DNA of 64,000 bases from Mesorhizobium neociceri (GTDB lineage Bacteria > Pseudomonadota > Alphaproteobacteria > Rhizobiales > Rhizobiaceae): assembly GCF_013520985.1 (NCBI RefSeq), contig NZ_JACDTY010000007.1, positions 62,001-126,000 on the forward strand, given 5' to 3'. Below are positions 17,818 through 25,351 of the stretch, piece by piece. A program made the position numbers and the translations under genes. The notes under the pieces are model-generated. The model ran no database searches. It was not told the DNA's origin and was given only the letters and a program-made list of their open reading frames with translations. How positions within the stretch are numbered: the stretch's first letter is position 1; each line of letters starts with the position of its first letter.

Positions 17818-18966
17818 TCACTCCTCCTCTTGCGAACCGGGTTCCGGCTGATCCTGGTCTTCCTCGTCGGCGAAGCCCGCCAGCCAGGCGTCGCGCTCCA
17901 CTTCCCTGCCCTCGGTTTTGAAATCCGGCGGCACCGCCTTCTTGGACATGCCGTTCCGGTAGGCGGCGCGGCCCATGCGGGTCGCCTTTGCGATGGGATC
18001 GCCGTCGTCCGGCTTGGCTTGGGAGGGCTTGGGGTTGCCGGACGACGGCTGGTTTCCGGTAGCCGCTGCCTTGGGCGAGGCCTGCTTGCCGGACTGCTCG
18101 GCGCCGGCGGGGGTGGTGCCGGCATCCGATTTCGGGGCCGCCTTGTCGGCAGTGGATTTCTTGTTCTTGCCTTCTTCGATGACCTCGCCGGTCTCGTTGT
18201 CGACGATATCCTTCTCGTCGCTGAAGTCGGCTAGCTGATCGAGCCGGCCGGCGAGCGACTTCGGTTTCGCGGCCGCGGCTTCTTCCTGGGCGCCCTTCAG
18301 GTTGTAGAGATCGTCGTCGCGCCTGATGAGGTCGTCGAGGTCGCTCGACATCGGCAACACCTTGGAATGACGGCGCGCCACGGTCTTCTTCGCCATTTCT
18401 GGATAGAAGACCGGATCCTTCCATGGCCCGTTCTGGGCGCGCGACTTAGACCTGATCTTCTCGACGTCCTCGACCGACATGACGTCCCGGGACTTCTCGC
18501 CGGTCTTCAGTGTCGCCACGGAATAAACCGCGATCAGGGCGCCGCGGTTAGCCAGGGTCGGTTTGTGGCGGATGAACGGATTGTCGCCGAGCTCGTATTC
18601 GAAGGCGTCATTCTCGAAGACGGCGTGAACATCCCAGGTCGCTATCTCGCCGGAGTTTCGCGCCTTCTTGCGGATACCGCCAACCATCGGCATCCATGTG
18701 ACCTCGCCCTTGTAGGGCACCATCGCGCCTTCGCGACCATCAGGAAGAAGGCCATCCTGGGCCGCCTTCATCGCGGCGTTAAACAGCGAGCGGCGGGAGC
18801 ACTTGAGCAGATCGCCGTTGTTCTGGATCGCCGTCATCACCACTCGGGCGAAGCGCTCCACCGGGATATGTGCCGGCAGTGCGGCCTGGAACTGCGTCGC
18901 CATGTCGTCGATCTGGTTGCGAACAACCATGATCTCGCTGGTGCCTTTGGTGGATTGGTCGTTCAT
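17818..18966 (-). CDS. recT: RecT family single-strand annealing protein
   Basis: A 382-residue annealase. Residues 20-225 match RecT (PVERFARVVMTAIQNN, CSRRSLFNAAMKAAQDGLLPDGREG, MPMVGGIRKKARNSGEI, KTVARRHSKVLPMS). A low-complexity Lys/Pro/Ala linker follows, then a C-terminal segment (about residues 335-375; RMGRAAYRNGMSKK...DAWLAGFAD) that resembles ribosome modulation factor. The ATG overlaps the HNH stop (ATGA). It pairs with the YqaJ-like nuclease for phage recombination. Confidence 0.9.
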   Translation of the reverse strand: MNDQSTKGTSEIMVVRNQIDDMATQFQAALPAHIPVERFARVVMTAIQNNGDLLKCSRRSLFNAAMKAAQDGLLPDGREGAMVPYKGEVTWMPMVGGIRKKARNSGEIATWDVHAVFENDAFEYELGDNPFIRHKPTLANRGALIAVYSVATLKTGEKSRDVMSVEDVEKIRSKSRAQNGPWKDPVFYPEMAKKTVARRHSKVLPMSSDLDDLIRRDDDLYNLKGAQEEAAAAKPKSLAGRLDQLADFSDEKDIVDNETGEVIEEGKNKKSTADKAAPKSDAGTTPAGAEQSGKQASPKAAATGNQPSSGNPKPSQAKPDDGDPIAKATRMGRAAYRNGMSKKAVPPDFKTEGREVERDAWLAGFADEEDQDQPEPGSQEEE

Positions 18967-19511
18967 GAGCATGTCTCCGGTGCTGTCGAGCGCGGTCCAT
19001 CCGCGTCGACCCAAGTTTTTCGATTGACCACTGCGAAGATGACCGGCTGGGTCACGCCATATTCACGGGCGAGCGCAGTCTGCTCGCCGTATCGGCCGGT
19101 GTAGCGGGCGCGGATATCGGCGACGGCCTCCGCCGTCAGCTTAGAGCCGGGATGCCGATCTCCGCGAGTACGAGTTCCATGGGCATCCATGTCGGCGCTG
19201 TTCTCGGTCGGCGTCTTCCACTCGATGTTGTCAGACCGATTGTTCGTCTTGACGCCGTCGCCATGCGCCGCCTCATGCTCAGGGGTCGGCGGATCGCCGC
19301 GGAAGGCGAAGGCGACGAGCCGTTGAACCCAGTGCTTGACGCTCTCGCCGTTGATGCGAAGCGTCACGCGCAAGTAACCGTTCGATTCCAGCCAGGGCTG
19401 AAGTTCCCGGCCAGGGAACGTGCTGGTGCCCGTCGTGCGCCGCCGCACACTGCCGAGGCTGGAAACCTCGTAGTGTTGGGCGAAAGGTATGGGGCGCCAT
19501 TCAACATTCAT
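18963..19511 (-). CDS. NUMOD4/HNH homing endonuclease
   Basis: A 182-residue free-standing endonuclease. NUMOD4 lies at residues 3-40 (EWRPIPFAQHYEVSSLGSVRR), the HNH nuclease at 75-115 (HEAAHGDGVKTNNRSDNIEWKTPTEN), and a C-terminal HTH-like module from about 130 (KLTAEAVADIRARY...VTQPVIFAV). It separates recT from the coiled-coil and YqaJ genes. Its C-terminal module resembles that of the GIY-YIG enzyme at 33710-34657. Confidence 0.87.
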   Translation of the reverse strand: MNVEWRPIPFAQHYEVSSLGSVRRRTTGTSTFPGRELQPWLESNGYLRVTLRINGESVKHWVQRLVAFAFRGDPPTPEHEAAHGDGVKTNNRSDNIEWKTPTENSADMDAHGTRTRGDRHPGSKLTAEAVADIRARYTGRYGEQTALAREYGVTQPVIFAVVNRKTWVDADGPRSTAPETCS

Positions 19512-19537
19512 CGCAAAGTCCTGTTGGCCGCCGGCGA

Positions 19538-20311
19538 TCAGCCGCGGAATGAGGTCTTCTGGTCGTGGAAGATTTCGACGCCAGGCAGCGGCGCCGTGTT
19601 CTTGTTGGCGCGGACATAGGCGCGGACGAATTTGTCGATGTCGTCGATCGACATGTACGGCCGCAGCTTCTCCAGCGGGATCTTGCCGGGCTCGGTGATG
19701 CGGTGCGTCCATGTTACCCGCGACGACACGGTGCCGACCTCGGTGCGCGTCGGCCCGCTGCCCGCGGTGATCGCCTCGTTGACGAGGACCTGGGCGCGAT
19801 GCTCGGCGTCAGCGGCTTCGCGCATCAGGACGTCGCCAAGCACGCTGTGGCTTGATGACGCCGCCTCATCGAGCTTGCGCTTCGCCTCTTCCTGGGCGCG
19901 CTGCGCCTCGGCGGCTGCAGCGATGCGGGCGTCCTCGCGCTTCTTGATGTCGTACTTTCCGACGATGGTCTCGAACGCGCTCTGGATCGTCTCCGGCCGT
20001 ACCGTAACGGTATCGAAGAATCGGTTTGTTTCCGTGACTTCATCGCGCAGCGGCTTTGTCGTCGCCAGCTTGGTTTCGCCGAGCCGCTTCGCAAGCTTCC
20101 GCGCCTCGATGCCAAGCGAAACAAAGGTGTCGCGCTCGTTGTCGTTGGCGATCGCGCCGTCGGTTAGCGCATTCTTGGCGGCTGTGGCGCGCTTCGCGAG
20201 ATCCTCGACTTCATCGAGTTCCGGCTTGAAGCGGTCACGCAGGATGTCGGCGGTCGTCGCAAGGTTGTGGCCGGGCCCAACAACGGATGGGGCGTCAGAA
20301 ACTTGCTGCAT
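19538..20311 (-). CDS. Hypothetical coiled-coil protein of the recombination module
   Basis: A 257-residue protein with a long helical, charged stretch (residues 30-180; VEDLAKRATAAKNAL, REDARIAAAAEAQRAQEEAKRK) and a compact C-terminal domain (RVTWTHRITEPGKIPLEKLRPYMS). Proteins of this shape sit between YqaJ-type nucleases and RecT in many prophages; the function is not established. It overlaps the nuclease gene by 17 bases. Confidence 0.72.
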   Translation of the reverse strand: MQQVSDAPSVVGPGHNLATTADILRDRFKPELDEVEDLAKRATAAKNALTDGAIANDNERDTFVSLGIEARKLAKRLGETKLATTKPLRDEVTETNRFFDTVTVRPETIQSAFETIVGKYDIKKREDARIAAAAEAQRAQEEAKRKLDEAASSSHSVLGDVLMREAADAEHRAQVLVNEAITAGSGPTRTEVGTVSSRVTWTHRITEPGKIPLEKLRPYMSIDDIDKFVRAYVRANKNTAPLPGVEIFHDQKTSFRG

Positions 20312-21236
20312 CGAGGTCTCTCCGTGGTTTGATGCGCAGCACGCGCGATTGTGATCCCGACCGGTGCGTCGTTCTGGCCGAGACCTCCCAGTTGGCGGTC
20401 AGGCCGATCTCGGCGTTGCCGAGGGCGCGGATGATGATTGGTCGAAGGATGTCGGCTCGTTTCGTCGCCGCGCCGGCGGCTTCCTTACAGGCGCGGTAGT
20501 CGGCCACAGTCGCGTCAACGAAGTCGTCGCCAGTGAGATCCCGCCTCCCCGGCATGCTGTCGCGGTAGACGTCCATGACGACTTCGCCATCACGCTGCCA
20601 ATCCGGCTCGGGCTCTTCGCCGCTCGCCACCATGGTCCAGAAGTCGCCGACCTTCGCGATCAGTCGGTTCCAGAGGCGAAGGTGGATCGGGATATCGACG
20701 ATGTGCAGCTGGAAGGTGCCGCGCCAGGTGATCACCACCAGCGCGACGCATGCCCATGCGCAGCCCGTAAGCTGCGCCTCGGTGATCGCCTGGACGGCGA
20801 TCCAGGTTGGTGGCACCACCTCGCCGGTGTCCGGGTCGAGCCAAAATTCCTTGAAGGCGTCTTCGGAGGCCGTCTTGATCTGGCAGTTGCCGGTGCCTGC
20901 GCGATCAGGCCTGTCGACGAAGGCGTCGGGGGTGGCGCCGATGCGGCGGGCGGGATCGCGATAATAGGCGCGGTCGTTCTCGTAGATGACGGTCCATTCC
21001 GGGAATCGCTTGCGGATCAATGCGACGACGACCGGCTCCATCAGGTTGCCGCGCTCCATCGCTTCGGTTTCCTCGTCGTCGGGTGAAAGACGGCCGGTCT
21101 TCTCCATGAAGAGCGCGTAGGGCGTCGTGTAGGGATGCGCGCCGATGACAGCCGCCGCGACTGAGGCGGTGACGTCTTGCTGGCGCGCGGCGAGCCAGGC
21201 TTGCCGGTCGGCTGGTCTGATGATCTGGATCGTCAT
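20295..21236 (-). CDS. YqaJ-like viral recombinase nuclease
   Basis: A 313-residue protein of the YqaJ/lambda-exonuclease fold. WLAARQQDVTASVAAAVIG is the family start, GNLMEPVV carries a catalytic Glu, GATPDAFV the Asp, and GNCQIKTASE the ExK-type site, here with Gln where Glu is more usual. Together with RecT it should resect dsDNA ends. The ATG at 21236 overlaps the upstream stop (ATGA) and follows a GGAGG. Confidence 0.87.
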   Translation of the reverse strand: MTIQIIRPADRQAWLAARQQDVTASVAAAVIGAHPYTTPYALFMEKTGRLSPDDEETEAMERGNLMEPVVVALIRKRFPEWTVIYENDRAYYRDPARRIGATPDAFVDRPDRAGTGNCQIKTASEDAFKEFWLDPDTGEVVPPTWIAVQAITEAQLTGCAWACVALVVITWRGTFQLHIVDIPIHLRLWNRLIAKVGDFWTMVASGEEPEPDWQRDGEVVMDVYRDSMPGRRDLTGDDFVDATVADYRACKEAAGAATKRADILRPIIIRALGNAEIGLTANWEVSARTTHRSGSQSRVLRIKPRRDLDAASF

Positions 21237-21526
21237 GCTGCCCTCCCCGACCCGCGCTTGTTGCGCTGGCGCCATTCGCCATCTGGGACGGCGCGGCAGA
21301 GATAGGACCGGATGCTGGACTTCGGCACTTGACGACCGAGCACGACGAAGATCGCGTCGACGTCCGGATTGTCGCGGTATGCCGCCAGCACGCGCTGGCG
21401 CTGCGTCATGATGCGGGCGAGGCCAAGCTTGGCAACATTGGCGTCGTCGAGGATGGCCGGCAGCCCGGCGCCATGCAGCATGTCGCGGACTTCCCTGTCG
21501 GTGAAGCAGCTGAACGGGCTGTCCAT
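21233..21526 (-). CDS. Hypothetical phage protein
   Basis: A 97-residue basic protein (MDSPFSCFTDREVRDML...) ending GEWRQRNKRGSGRAA. Residues 45-80 (QRQRVLAAYRDNPDVDAIFVVLGRQV) could be an HTH-like fold. Coupled at both ends (TAATG and ATGA). Not recognised. Confidence 0.62.
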   Translation of the reverse strand: MDSPFSCFTDREVRDMLHGAGLPAILDDANVAKLGLARIMTQRQRVLAAYRDNPDVDAIFVVLGRQVPKSSIRSYLCRAVPDGEWRQRNKRGSGRAA

Positions 21527-21792
21527 TACGCCCACCCCTCAAGGTATTTCTCGATCGCGCCGTAGACCTGGGTGCGCTCTTCGGTCTGACAGCCCTCGAC
21601 TTCCATCGCCATCTTGGCGGCGTCGAGCAACTGCTCTACAACTTCGGTGGCGAATGGACCCGTCATCACGCCGTCGCCTTCGCGAGCGAACCGCAGAAGT
21701 TCGGCGCAGGCCTCGGTAGCCTGAGAGGCGGCGGCGATCGCCAGATCGCGATTCTTCGCCTCTGTCTCGTTTTCGGGAGGGAGGTCGATCAT
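21526..21792 (-). CDS. Hypothetical phage protein
   Basis: An 88-residue acidic helical protein (MIDLPPENETEAKNRDLAI...). Its ATG at 21792 overlaps the stop of the membrane microprotein upstream (ATGA) and its stop overlaps the next start. Not recognised. Confidence 0.62.
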   Translation of the reverse strand: MIDLPPENETEAKNRDLAIAAASQATEACAELLRFAREGDGVMTGPFATEVVEQLLDAAKMAMEVEGCQTEERTQVYGAIEKYLEGWA

Positions 21793-21962
21793 AAAACACG
21801 CCCCTCCAACCATTCGATTGCAAGCCAGATGCCGAAGAAGAGGCAGGCCCCGCTGGCGGATGCGGCCACAAAGCCGTTGGTCGGCCATATAATTTCAAAT
21901 GCTTTCCACGCATTGACCGCCCAGCCTGCGAAGCACACCCAGGCCACGATTTTGTTCGTCAT
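21789..21962 (-). CDS. 57-residue membrane microprotein
   Basis: Two hydrophobic segments (about residues 4-19 and 30-50) give a hairpin topology; a Trp/Phe-rich sequence begins MTNKIVAWVCFAGWAVNAWK. Coupled by ATGA overlaps on both sides. Function unknown; small early phage membrane proteins can affect superinfection or lysis, but nothing here shows that directly. Confidence 0.55.
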   Translation of the reverse strand: MTNKIVAWVCFAGWAVNAWKAFEIIWPTNGFVAASASGACLFFGIWLAIEWLEGRVL

Positions 21963-22102
21963 CTCCGTGTCCTCCGGATATGGCAGCAGCCAAGCCGCTT
22001 CCAGAACGCGATGTAGTCGTCGGCATCGACTGGTCGCGCGAATTCACGGCGGAACATCGGCTCCGGCGGCATGGTCAGAGCCAGGATTGTGACGACGATC
22101 AC
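21959..22102 (-). CDS. 47-residue microprotein, GTG start
   Basis: GTG overlaps the preceding stop (GTGA) and the stop overlaps the next ATG (ATGA). It has a short hydrophobic start (MIVVTILALT) and a basic C terminus (KRLGCCHIRRTRR). The support is mainly the overlap pattern. Confidence 0.45.
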   Translation of the reverse strand: MIVVTILALTMPPEPMFRREFARPVDADDYIAFWKRLGCCHIRRTRR

Positions 22103-22302
22103 GGCTTCGGCTCCGATGCTGCGAGCCAAAACTGGAATACGACGGTGACCTCATCGGATCTGAAGTTCCCGACCGTCTTGGTCAGCACTCTCTTGTTTGT
22201 GCTGTCGTCGCAGGCGACGCCGATCCTGTCGAAAGCCTCACGATCGGCCATGCCGACGTAGACAAGGCTCTTGTCGGGAACGCCGATGAAATCGCCGGTC
22301 AT
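22099..22302 (-). CDS. Hypothetical phage protein
   Basis: A 67-residue beta-rich protein (SLVYVGMADREAF...NFRSDEVTVVFQFW). Overlaps both neighbours by four bases. Not recognised. Confidence 0.58.
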   Translation of the reverse strand: MTGDFIGVPDKSLVYVGMADREAFDRIGVACDDSTNKRVLTKTVGNFRSDEVTVVFQFWLAASEPKP

Positions 22303-22535
22303 AGCTGTTCACCTTTCGCAACCCGCTGGGCCATTTCGAGTGCCGACAGGTTCGTACCCTTTGAAGCTGCTCCATAGATGATCTTGGCCTCGCGATAGCC
22401 GAGCGCGATCTCGAAGGCCCTGACGACCTGCTCGACCTGCTGCGGTTTCCGCATGCCTTCGCGCTTCGCCCAGTTGATCGTCTGGAACGCGGTGTCGGCG
22501 AGATCGGCAAGCTGGGCGTCGGTCAGCCTTTCCAT
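22299..22535 (-). CDS. Hypothetical phage protein
   Basis: A 78-residue helical protein (MERLTDAQLADLADTAFQTINW...). The ATG at 22535 lies inside the last codons of the upstream membrane protein gene; longer frames are antisense-like. Not recognised. Confidence 0.6.
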   Translation of the reverse strand: MERLTDAQLADLADTAFQTINWAKREGMRKPQQVEQVVRAFEIALGYREAKIIYGAASKGTNLSALEMAQRVAKGEQL

Positions 22536-22825
22536 GGAAGCACCATCGCGAGGCAGACGATGATCAGCACGGCAGCGATCAACGCGATCCACTTCACCGC
22601 TGGGGGTGGCATGGGCGCGGCGTCGTCTTCGGCGAAGTCGGCCATCGTGAGCTTGACGCCCTGGATGGAAAGCTCGTCGTCGAGCGCGTAATCGAGCGGC
22701 GGTGCCACAATCGTGATGCGGCCGGCGCGCCGATCCATCTCCTCGACGAACCGCGCCGACGAAATGACGCCAGCATCGGCCCAGGCGCGCAGCATGTTCT
22801 CTGGGGTATCCTTGATGTCGGTCAT
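22523..22825 (-). CDS. C-terminally membrane-anchored phage protein
   Basis: A 100-residue protein with a cytosolic acidic part and one transmembrane helix near the C terminus (WIALIAAVLIIVCLAMVLPW), so probably tail-anchored in the inner membrane. Not recognised. Confidence 0.65.
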   Translation of the reverse strand: MTDIKDTPENMLRAWADAGVISSARFVEEMDRRAGRITIVAPPLDYALDDELSIQGVKLTMADFAEDDAAPMPPPAVKWIALIAAVLIIVCLAMVLPWKG

Positions 22826-23019
22826 CAGAACGATTCTTCCAGCCGCGAGATCTGCGCCTTGAGGTCATCGACGCGCCGTTGAGCGGCGCCCATCTCGATC
22901 TGCCGGCGCTGCCCGTTGTCGATCATGTCGGCGCAGACGAGGTCGCGTTCAGCGCGGCTCAGCGCGCTGCGGAGGTCATCGAGCGATGGCGCGATTGGTG
23001 GGGCTGGGAGTTCCGACAT
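22825..23019 (-). CDS. Small coiled-coil phage protein
   Basis: A 64-residue protein with heptad-like helix (LRSALSRAERDLV...RRVDDLKAQISRLEESF). The ATG at 23019 overlaps the upstream stop (TGATG). Function unknown. Confidence 0.6.
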   Translation of the reverse strand: MSELPAPPIAPSLDDLRSALSRAERDLVCADMIDNGQRRQIEMGAAQRRVDDLKAQISRLEESF

Positions 23020-23168
23020 CAGAGCCCCCAAGCCGCGAAAGTGACGACGACGACCAGGATGGCAATCACCAGGACGGCGCTCAGGGCAGTGTTGAGGCGG
23101 GCGTGGCTGCGGCGGATATCAGCTCGCAACTGGTCGATGTCGGGATCGTGAAAAGGCCTCGAAGGCAT
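23019..23168 (-). CDS. First gene of the leftward operon: membrane microprotein
   Basis: A 49-residue protein beginning MPSRPFHDPDIDQLRADIRR with one C-terminal transmembrane helix (LSAVLVIAILVVVVTFAAWG). AGGAGAG lies upstream of the ATG. It is the first ORF after the proposed PL promoter. Confidence 0.62.
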   Translation of the reverse strand: MPSRPFHDPDIDQLRADIRRSHARLNTALSAVLVIAILVVVVTFAAWGL

Positions 23169-23191
23169 TGGTTCTCTCCTACTGCCTTCAA

Positions 23192-23220
23192 CGATAAGTG
23201 GGTTTAATCCCACTCGTCAA
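23192..23220 (-). promoter_or_regulatory. Early leftward promoter PL with operator in the spacer
   Basis: On the minus strand TTGACG (23215-23220) and TTATCG (23192-23197) are separated by 17 bases. The spacer holds the operator GTGGGATTAAACCCAC (23198-23213). Repressor bound there would block RNA polymerase directly. The expected start point lies near 23184. Confidence 0.7.
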
Positions 23221-23228
23221 GGGGAAAA

Positions 23229-23244
23229 ATAGGATAGTTCCTAC
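23229..23244. promoter_or_regulatory. Second repressor operator near PL
   Basis: ATAGGATAGTTCCTAC, matching the GTNGGA-N4-TCCNAC pattern seen at PR and at the repressor start. It lies just upstream of the PL -35 box. Confidence 0.6.
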
Positions 23245-23510
23245 TTTTGTGGAGACCGGGCGGATCTCGCGCGCGCAGCGTCAAGTCCTGATTCGTAAGG
23301 CGCCGACACAGTGATTGCGCCAAGCAATCACACAGAATCGCAGCGGGACACGGGATCGTTGAAAGGTTGCAGGACACAGAATCGTCGAGCTCTACCTTCA
23401 ACGGTGAATCGTAGAGTTCTATGATCTAAGGTTAGAGTTAATCTCCAACCGAGCGCGAAGGCGCGCGCGGTTAGACCGCGCGCTTCGCCTGGTCAACGCC
23501 CTGTGAAAAA
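23245..23510. other. Non-coding region with terminator-like hairpin
   Basis: No convincing gene. It holds two copies of CACAGAATCG (about 23330 and 23375) and a long stem at 23455-23488 (GCGAAGGCGCGCGCGGT / ACCGCGCGCTTCGC) placed to end the minus-strand gene at 23511. The hairpin lacks a clear T run. Confidence 0.5.
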
Positions 23511-24026
23511 TTAAAGGCCGCTGTCGACGCCAGACTGCTCGAGCGGAACGTAGAGCAACACGTAATTCTGAAAGCCGGTATCGCAAACCTGCCAGTAGAA
23601 GCGCACCCGATTCCCGCGCTTCGAATCGTTCCAGGACTTCGCATCACGCTCGCATCCATCGGCGGCGCGGTGCTCCTTGTCGGTCGGCGCGCCATACTGG
23701 TTGGACAGACGGCCACCGATCAGATTTGCGGTTTCCCCGTCGGGGATCCGGAGATAAACGCCGCTCAGCTTGTCGTGATCGAAGTAGAGCCAGACCGGCG
23801 CCTTGAATTCCTCGGTCGTGTAGATGCCGTTCAACATCGGGACACCGCGGATCGCCGGCAGCGCATAATCGGCTTGCTCTTGGGCGGTGGACTGCTTCAG
23901 TGCGATCTTGCTCAAGCTCATCACTTCGGCAGGAGATTGTCCCCATTTCGTGAATTGCCAGTCCGCCATCGCCGGCCCGCAAAGGCTTGGGGCTGCTGCC
24001 AAAACGATGGTGATGACGCGCCTCAT
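23511..24026 (-). CDS. Secreted hypothetical protein, possible lysogenic accessory gene
   Basis: A 171-residue protein with a Sec signal peptide (cleavage near PAMA-D, residue 22) and a mature part resembling small periplasmic proteins (WQFTKWGQSPAEVMSLS...). It sits between PL and the repressor, on the repressor strand, where genes expressed in lysogens are often found. Function unknown. Confidence 0.65.
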   Translation of the reverse strand: MRRVITIVLAAAPSLCGPAMADWQFTKWGQSPAEVMSLSKIALKQSTAQEQADYALPAIRGVPMLNGIYTTEEFKAPVWLYFDHDKLSGVYLRIPDGETANLIGGRLSNQYGAPTDKEHRAADGCERDAKSWNDSKRGNRVRFYWQVCDTGFQNYVLLYVPLEQSGVDSGL

Positions 24027-24032
24027 CGTCGC

Positions 24033-24695
24033 CTACTCCCTGCTCACCGCGTAAACCACTCGGCCGACGATGCGGACGGTGTCATCCTCGCCGCCGTCGA
24101 TCGGGATCGGCTCCTGGAAGCGAGGGTCATCCGATTCGGGAAGCAGCCAGATCTTGCCGGCGTCATCCCGCCATAGCTTCTTGACGGTTGCCTCACGCAA
24201 GCCGTCGGCGCGCTCTCGTTCCACGATGTAGCGCCGGCCGGGCTCGAGCGCAGCGCCGGTCTCGATCAAATCGGTGAATACCAGAACAGTATTTTCCGGA
24301 TACCGCCGGTTCATTGACGGGCCACGCACCTCGGCGGCGTGAAGGGTAAACGACCGCCAGGCCGGGTCATCAGGAACGCCTTCGGTGTAGACGTCGTCGT
24401 CGCTCCACTCCCAGGTCTCTGCCCAGTGTCCTGCCTGTACGAACCCGGTGACAGGCACATTTCGCAGCGCAGTCAACGGCGACGCCGTCGCCTTCGATAA
24501 GCTGAGGTCACCAGGGTCGAGCTGCAGCGCTCGCGCCAGCGATTCGAGCTTGTCGGTCCGCACCGACAGCTTCTTACCCTGGACGATATCGCGGATGTAG
24601 GTGCGCTCGAGGCCAGCTTTTGTGGCCGCCTCAACGGGCCCGAGACCCAGCTCATCTAGCCGTCGCACAACGATTTTTTGCAGGTCATTTTGCAT
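24033..24695 (-). CDS. C1/LexA-like prophage repressor (S24 peptidase)
   Basis: A 220-residue repressor. The HTH spans about residues 12-50 (PVEAATKAGLERTYIRDIVQGKK). A LexA-type autoproteolytic domain follows: Ala88-Gly89 cleavage site in GFVQAGHW, Ser127 in RGPSMNRRYP, Lys172/173 in EATVKKLW. It should hold PL and PR shut and be inactivated by RecA after DNA damage. The ATG at 24695 directly abuts an operator, so the message is probably leaderless, as for lambda cI. Confidence 0.9.
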   Translation of the reverse strand: MQNDLQKIVVRRLDELGLGPVEAATKAGLERTYIRDIVQGKKLSVRTDKLESLARALQLDPGDLSLSKATASPLTALRNVPVTGFVQAGHWAETWEWSDDDVYTEGVPDDPAWRSFTLHAAEVRGPSMNRRYPENTVLVFTDLIETGAALEPGRRYIVERERADGLREATVKKLWRDDAGKIWLLPESDDPRFQEPIPIDGGEDDTVRIVGRVVYAVSRE

Positions 24696-24711
24696 GTAGG
24701 AATTATCCAAC
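24696..24711. promoter_or_regulatory. Operator abutting the repressor start codon
   Basis: GTAGGAATTATCCAAC. Its complement contains GATAAT (24702-24707), a good -10 box for the repressor gene, whose expected start would be the A of the ATG. This implies autoregulation and a leaderless transcript. Confidence 0.6.
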
Positions 24712-24745
24712 CCACGCTCCTGACACGCGAGGGGGAAGTTTCCTA

Positions 24746-24774
24746 TTGACGAAGTGGGATTGTTCCTACTATCG
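24746..24774 (+). promoter_or_regulatory. Early rightward promoter PR with operator in the spacer
   Basis: TTGACG (24746-24751), 17 bases, then CTATCG (24769-24774). The operator GTGGGATTGTTCCTAC (24754-24769) fills the spacer, the same design as PL. The predicted start near 24781 leaves almost no leader before the ATG at 24783. Confidence 0.7.
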
Positions 24775-24782
24775 TTCTGGAC

Positions 24783-25031
24783 ATGGAAGCCGAACTCATC
24801 CGCCATCTGTTGACACTTCTCGATCGGTTCCGGGCCCACCGGGACCGCGAGGAATCGACTATCGGGCGACACTGCGCCGCCGATGGTGCGTTCTTTTCAC
24901 GCCTTCGCGAAGGAAAGACGCTGACCGCACGCAAGTACGACCTGGTCGTCGGCTGGTTTTCGGAGAACTGGCCGGAGGGCGCCGAATGGCCGGCCGACGT
25001 GGTCCGCCCCGTTAAGGAAGCGGCGGAATGA
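24783..25031 (+). CDS. Cro-like small regulator
   Basis: An 82-residue protein transcribed from PR opposite the repressor. Residues 25-62 (STIGRHCAADGAFFSRLREGKTLTARKYDLVV) have an HTH-like layout. It has no ribosome site, in line with a leaderless message. By position it is the Cro counterpart, though sequence similarity to Cro is not obvious. Confidence 0.6.
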   Translation: MEAELIRHLLTLLDRFRAHRDREESTIGRHCAADGAFFSRLREGKTLTARKYDLVVGWFSENWPEGAEWPADVVRPVKEAAE

Positions 25032-25039
25032 ACGCGGCC

Positions 25040-25228
25040 TCAGTGCCCACCCCTGGCCAGACGACTGCGTCCGTCGGCGAGCAGCTTTCGGAACGCCTCG
25101 TTGCTCATCACGACGTGGCTCTGCTCGGACTGGCTGCCACCGTCTGCTGTCGTCAACCCGACGAGGTGCACAAAATTCTTGTCGACGACCACACGAACTT
25201 CGTCGACGAACAGCGTTGGCTGCGTCAT
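25040..25228 (-). CDS. Small hypothetical protein, paralogue of 25352-25600
   Basis: A 62-residue protein (MTQPTLFVDEVRVVVDKNFVHLVG...AFRKLLADGRSRL). It shares its layout and the endings TLFV.../F-R-(K/R)-L-x-x-(D/E)-G-R with the next minus-strand ORF, which argues that the minus strand is coding and that the long plus-strand frame here is a shadow. GGGAGGG precedes the ATG. Confidence 0.58.
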   Translation of the reverse strand: MTQPTLFVDEVRVVVDKNFVHLVGLTTADGGSQSEQSHVVMSNEAFRKLLADGRSRLARGGH

Positions 25229-25351
25229 GGAAATGCCCTCCCGGCAGAACGCCAAAAGGGCGCGTCACCAATTCATCACGGAAGGCAACTGTTCGAAATA
25301 ATACGAAAGGCCGTTTCCACTGCTTTCCACAGAAATGGTTTCCAACGCCTT

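Noticed and set aside
16417..18234. 605-codon plus-strand ORF
   Set aside because: It runs antisense through the exonuclease, ACP and recT genes, all recognisable on the minus strand, and its own protein is low-complexity Arg/Ser-rich.
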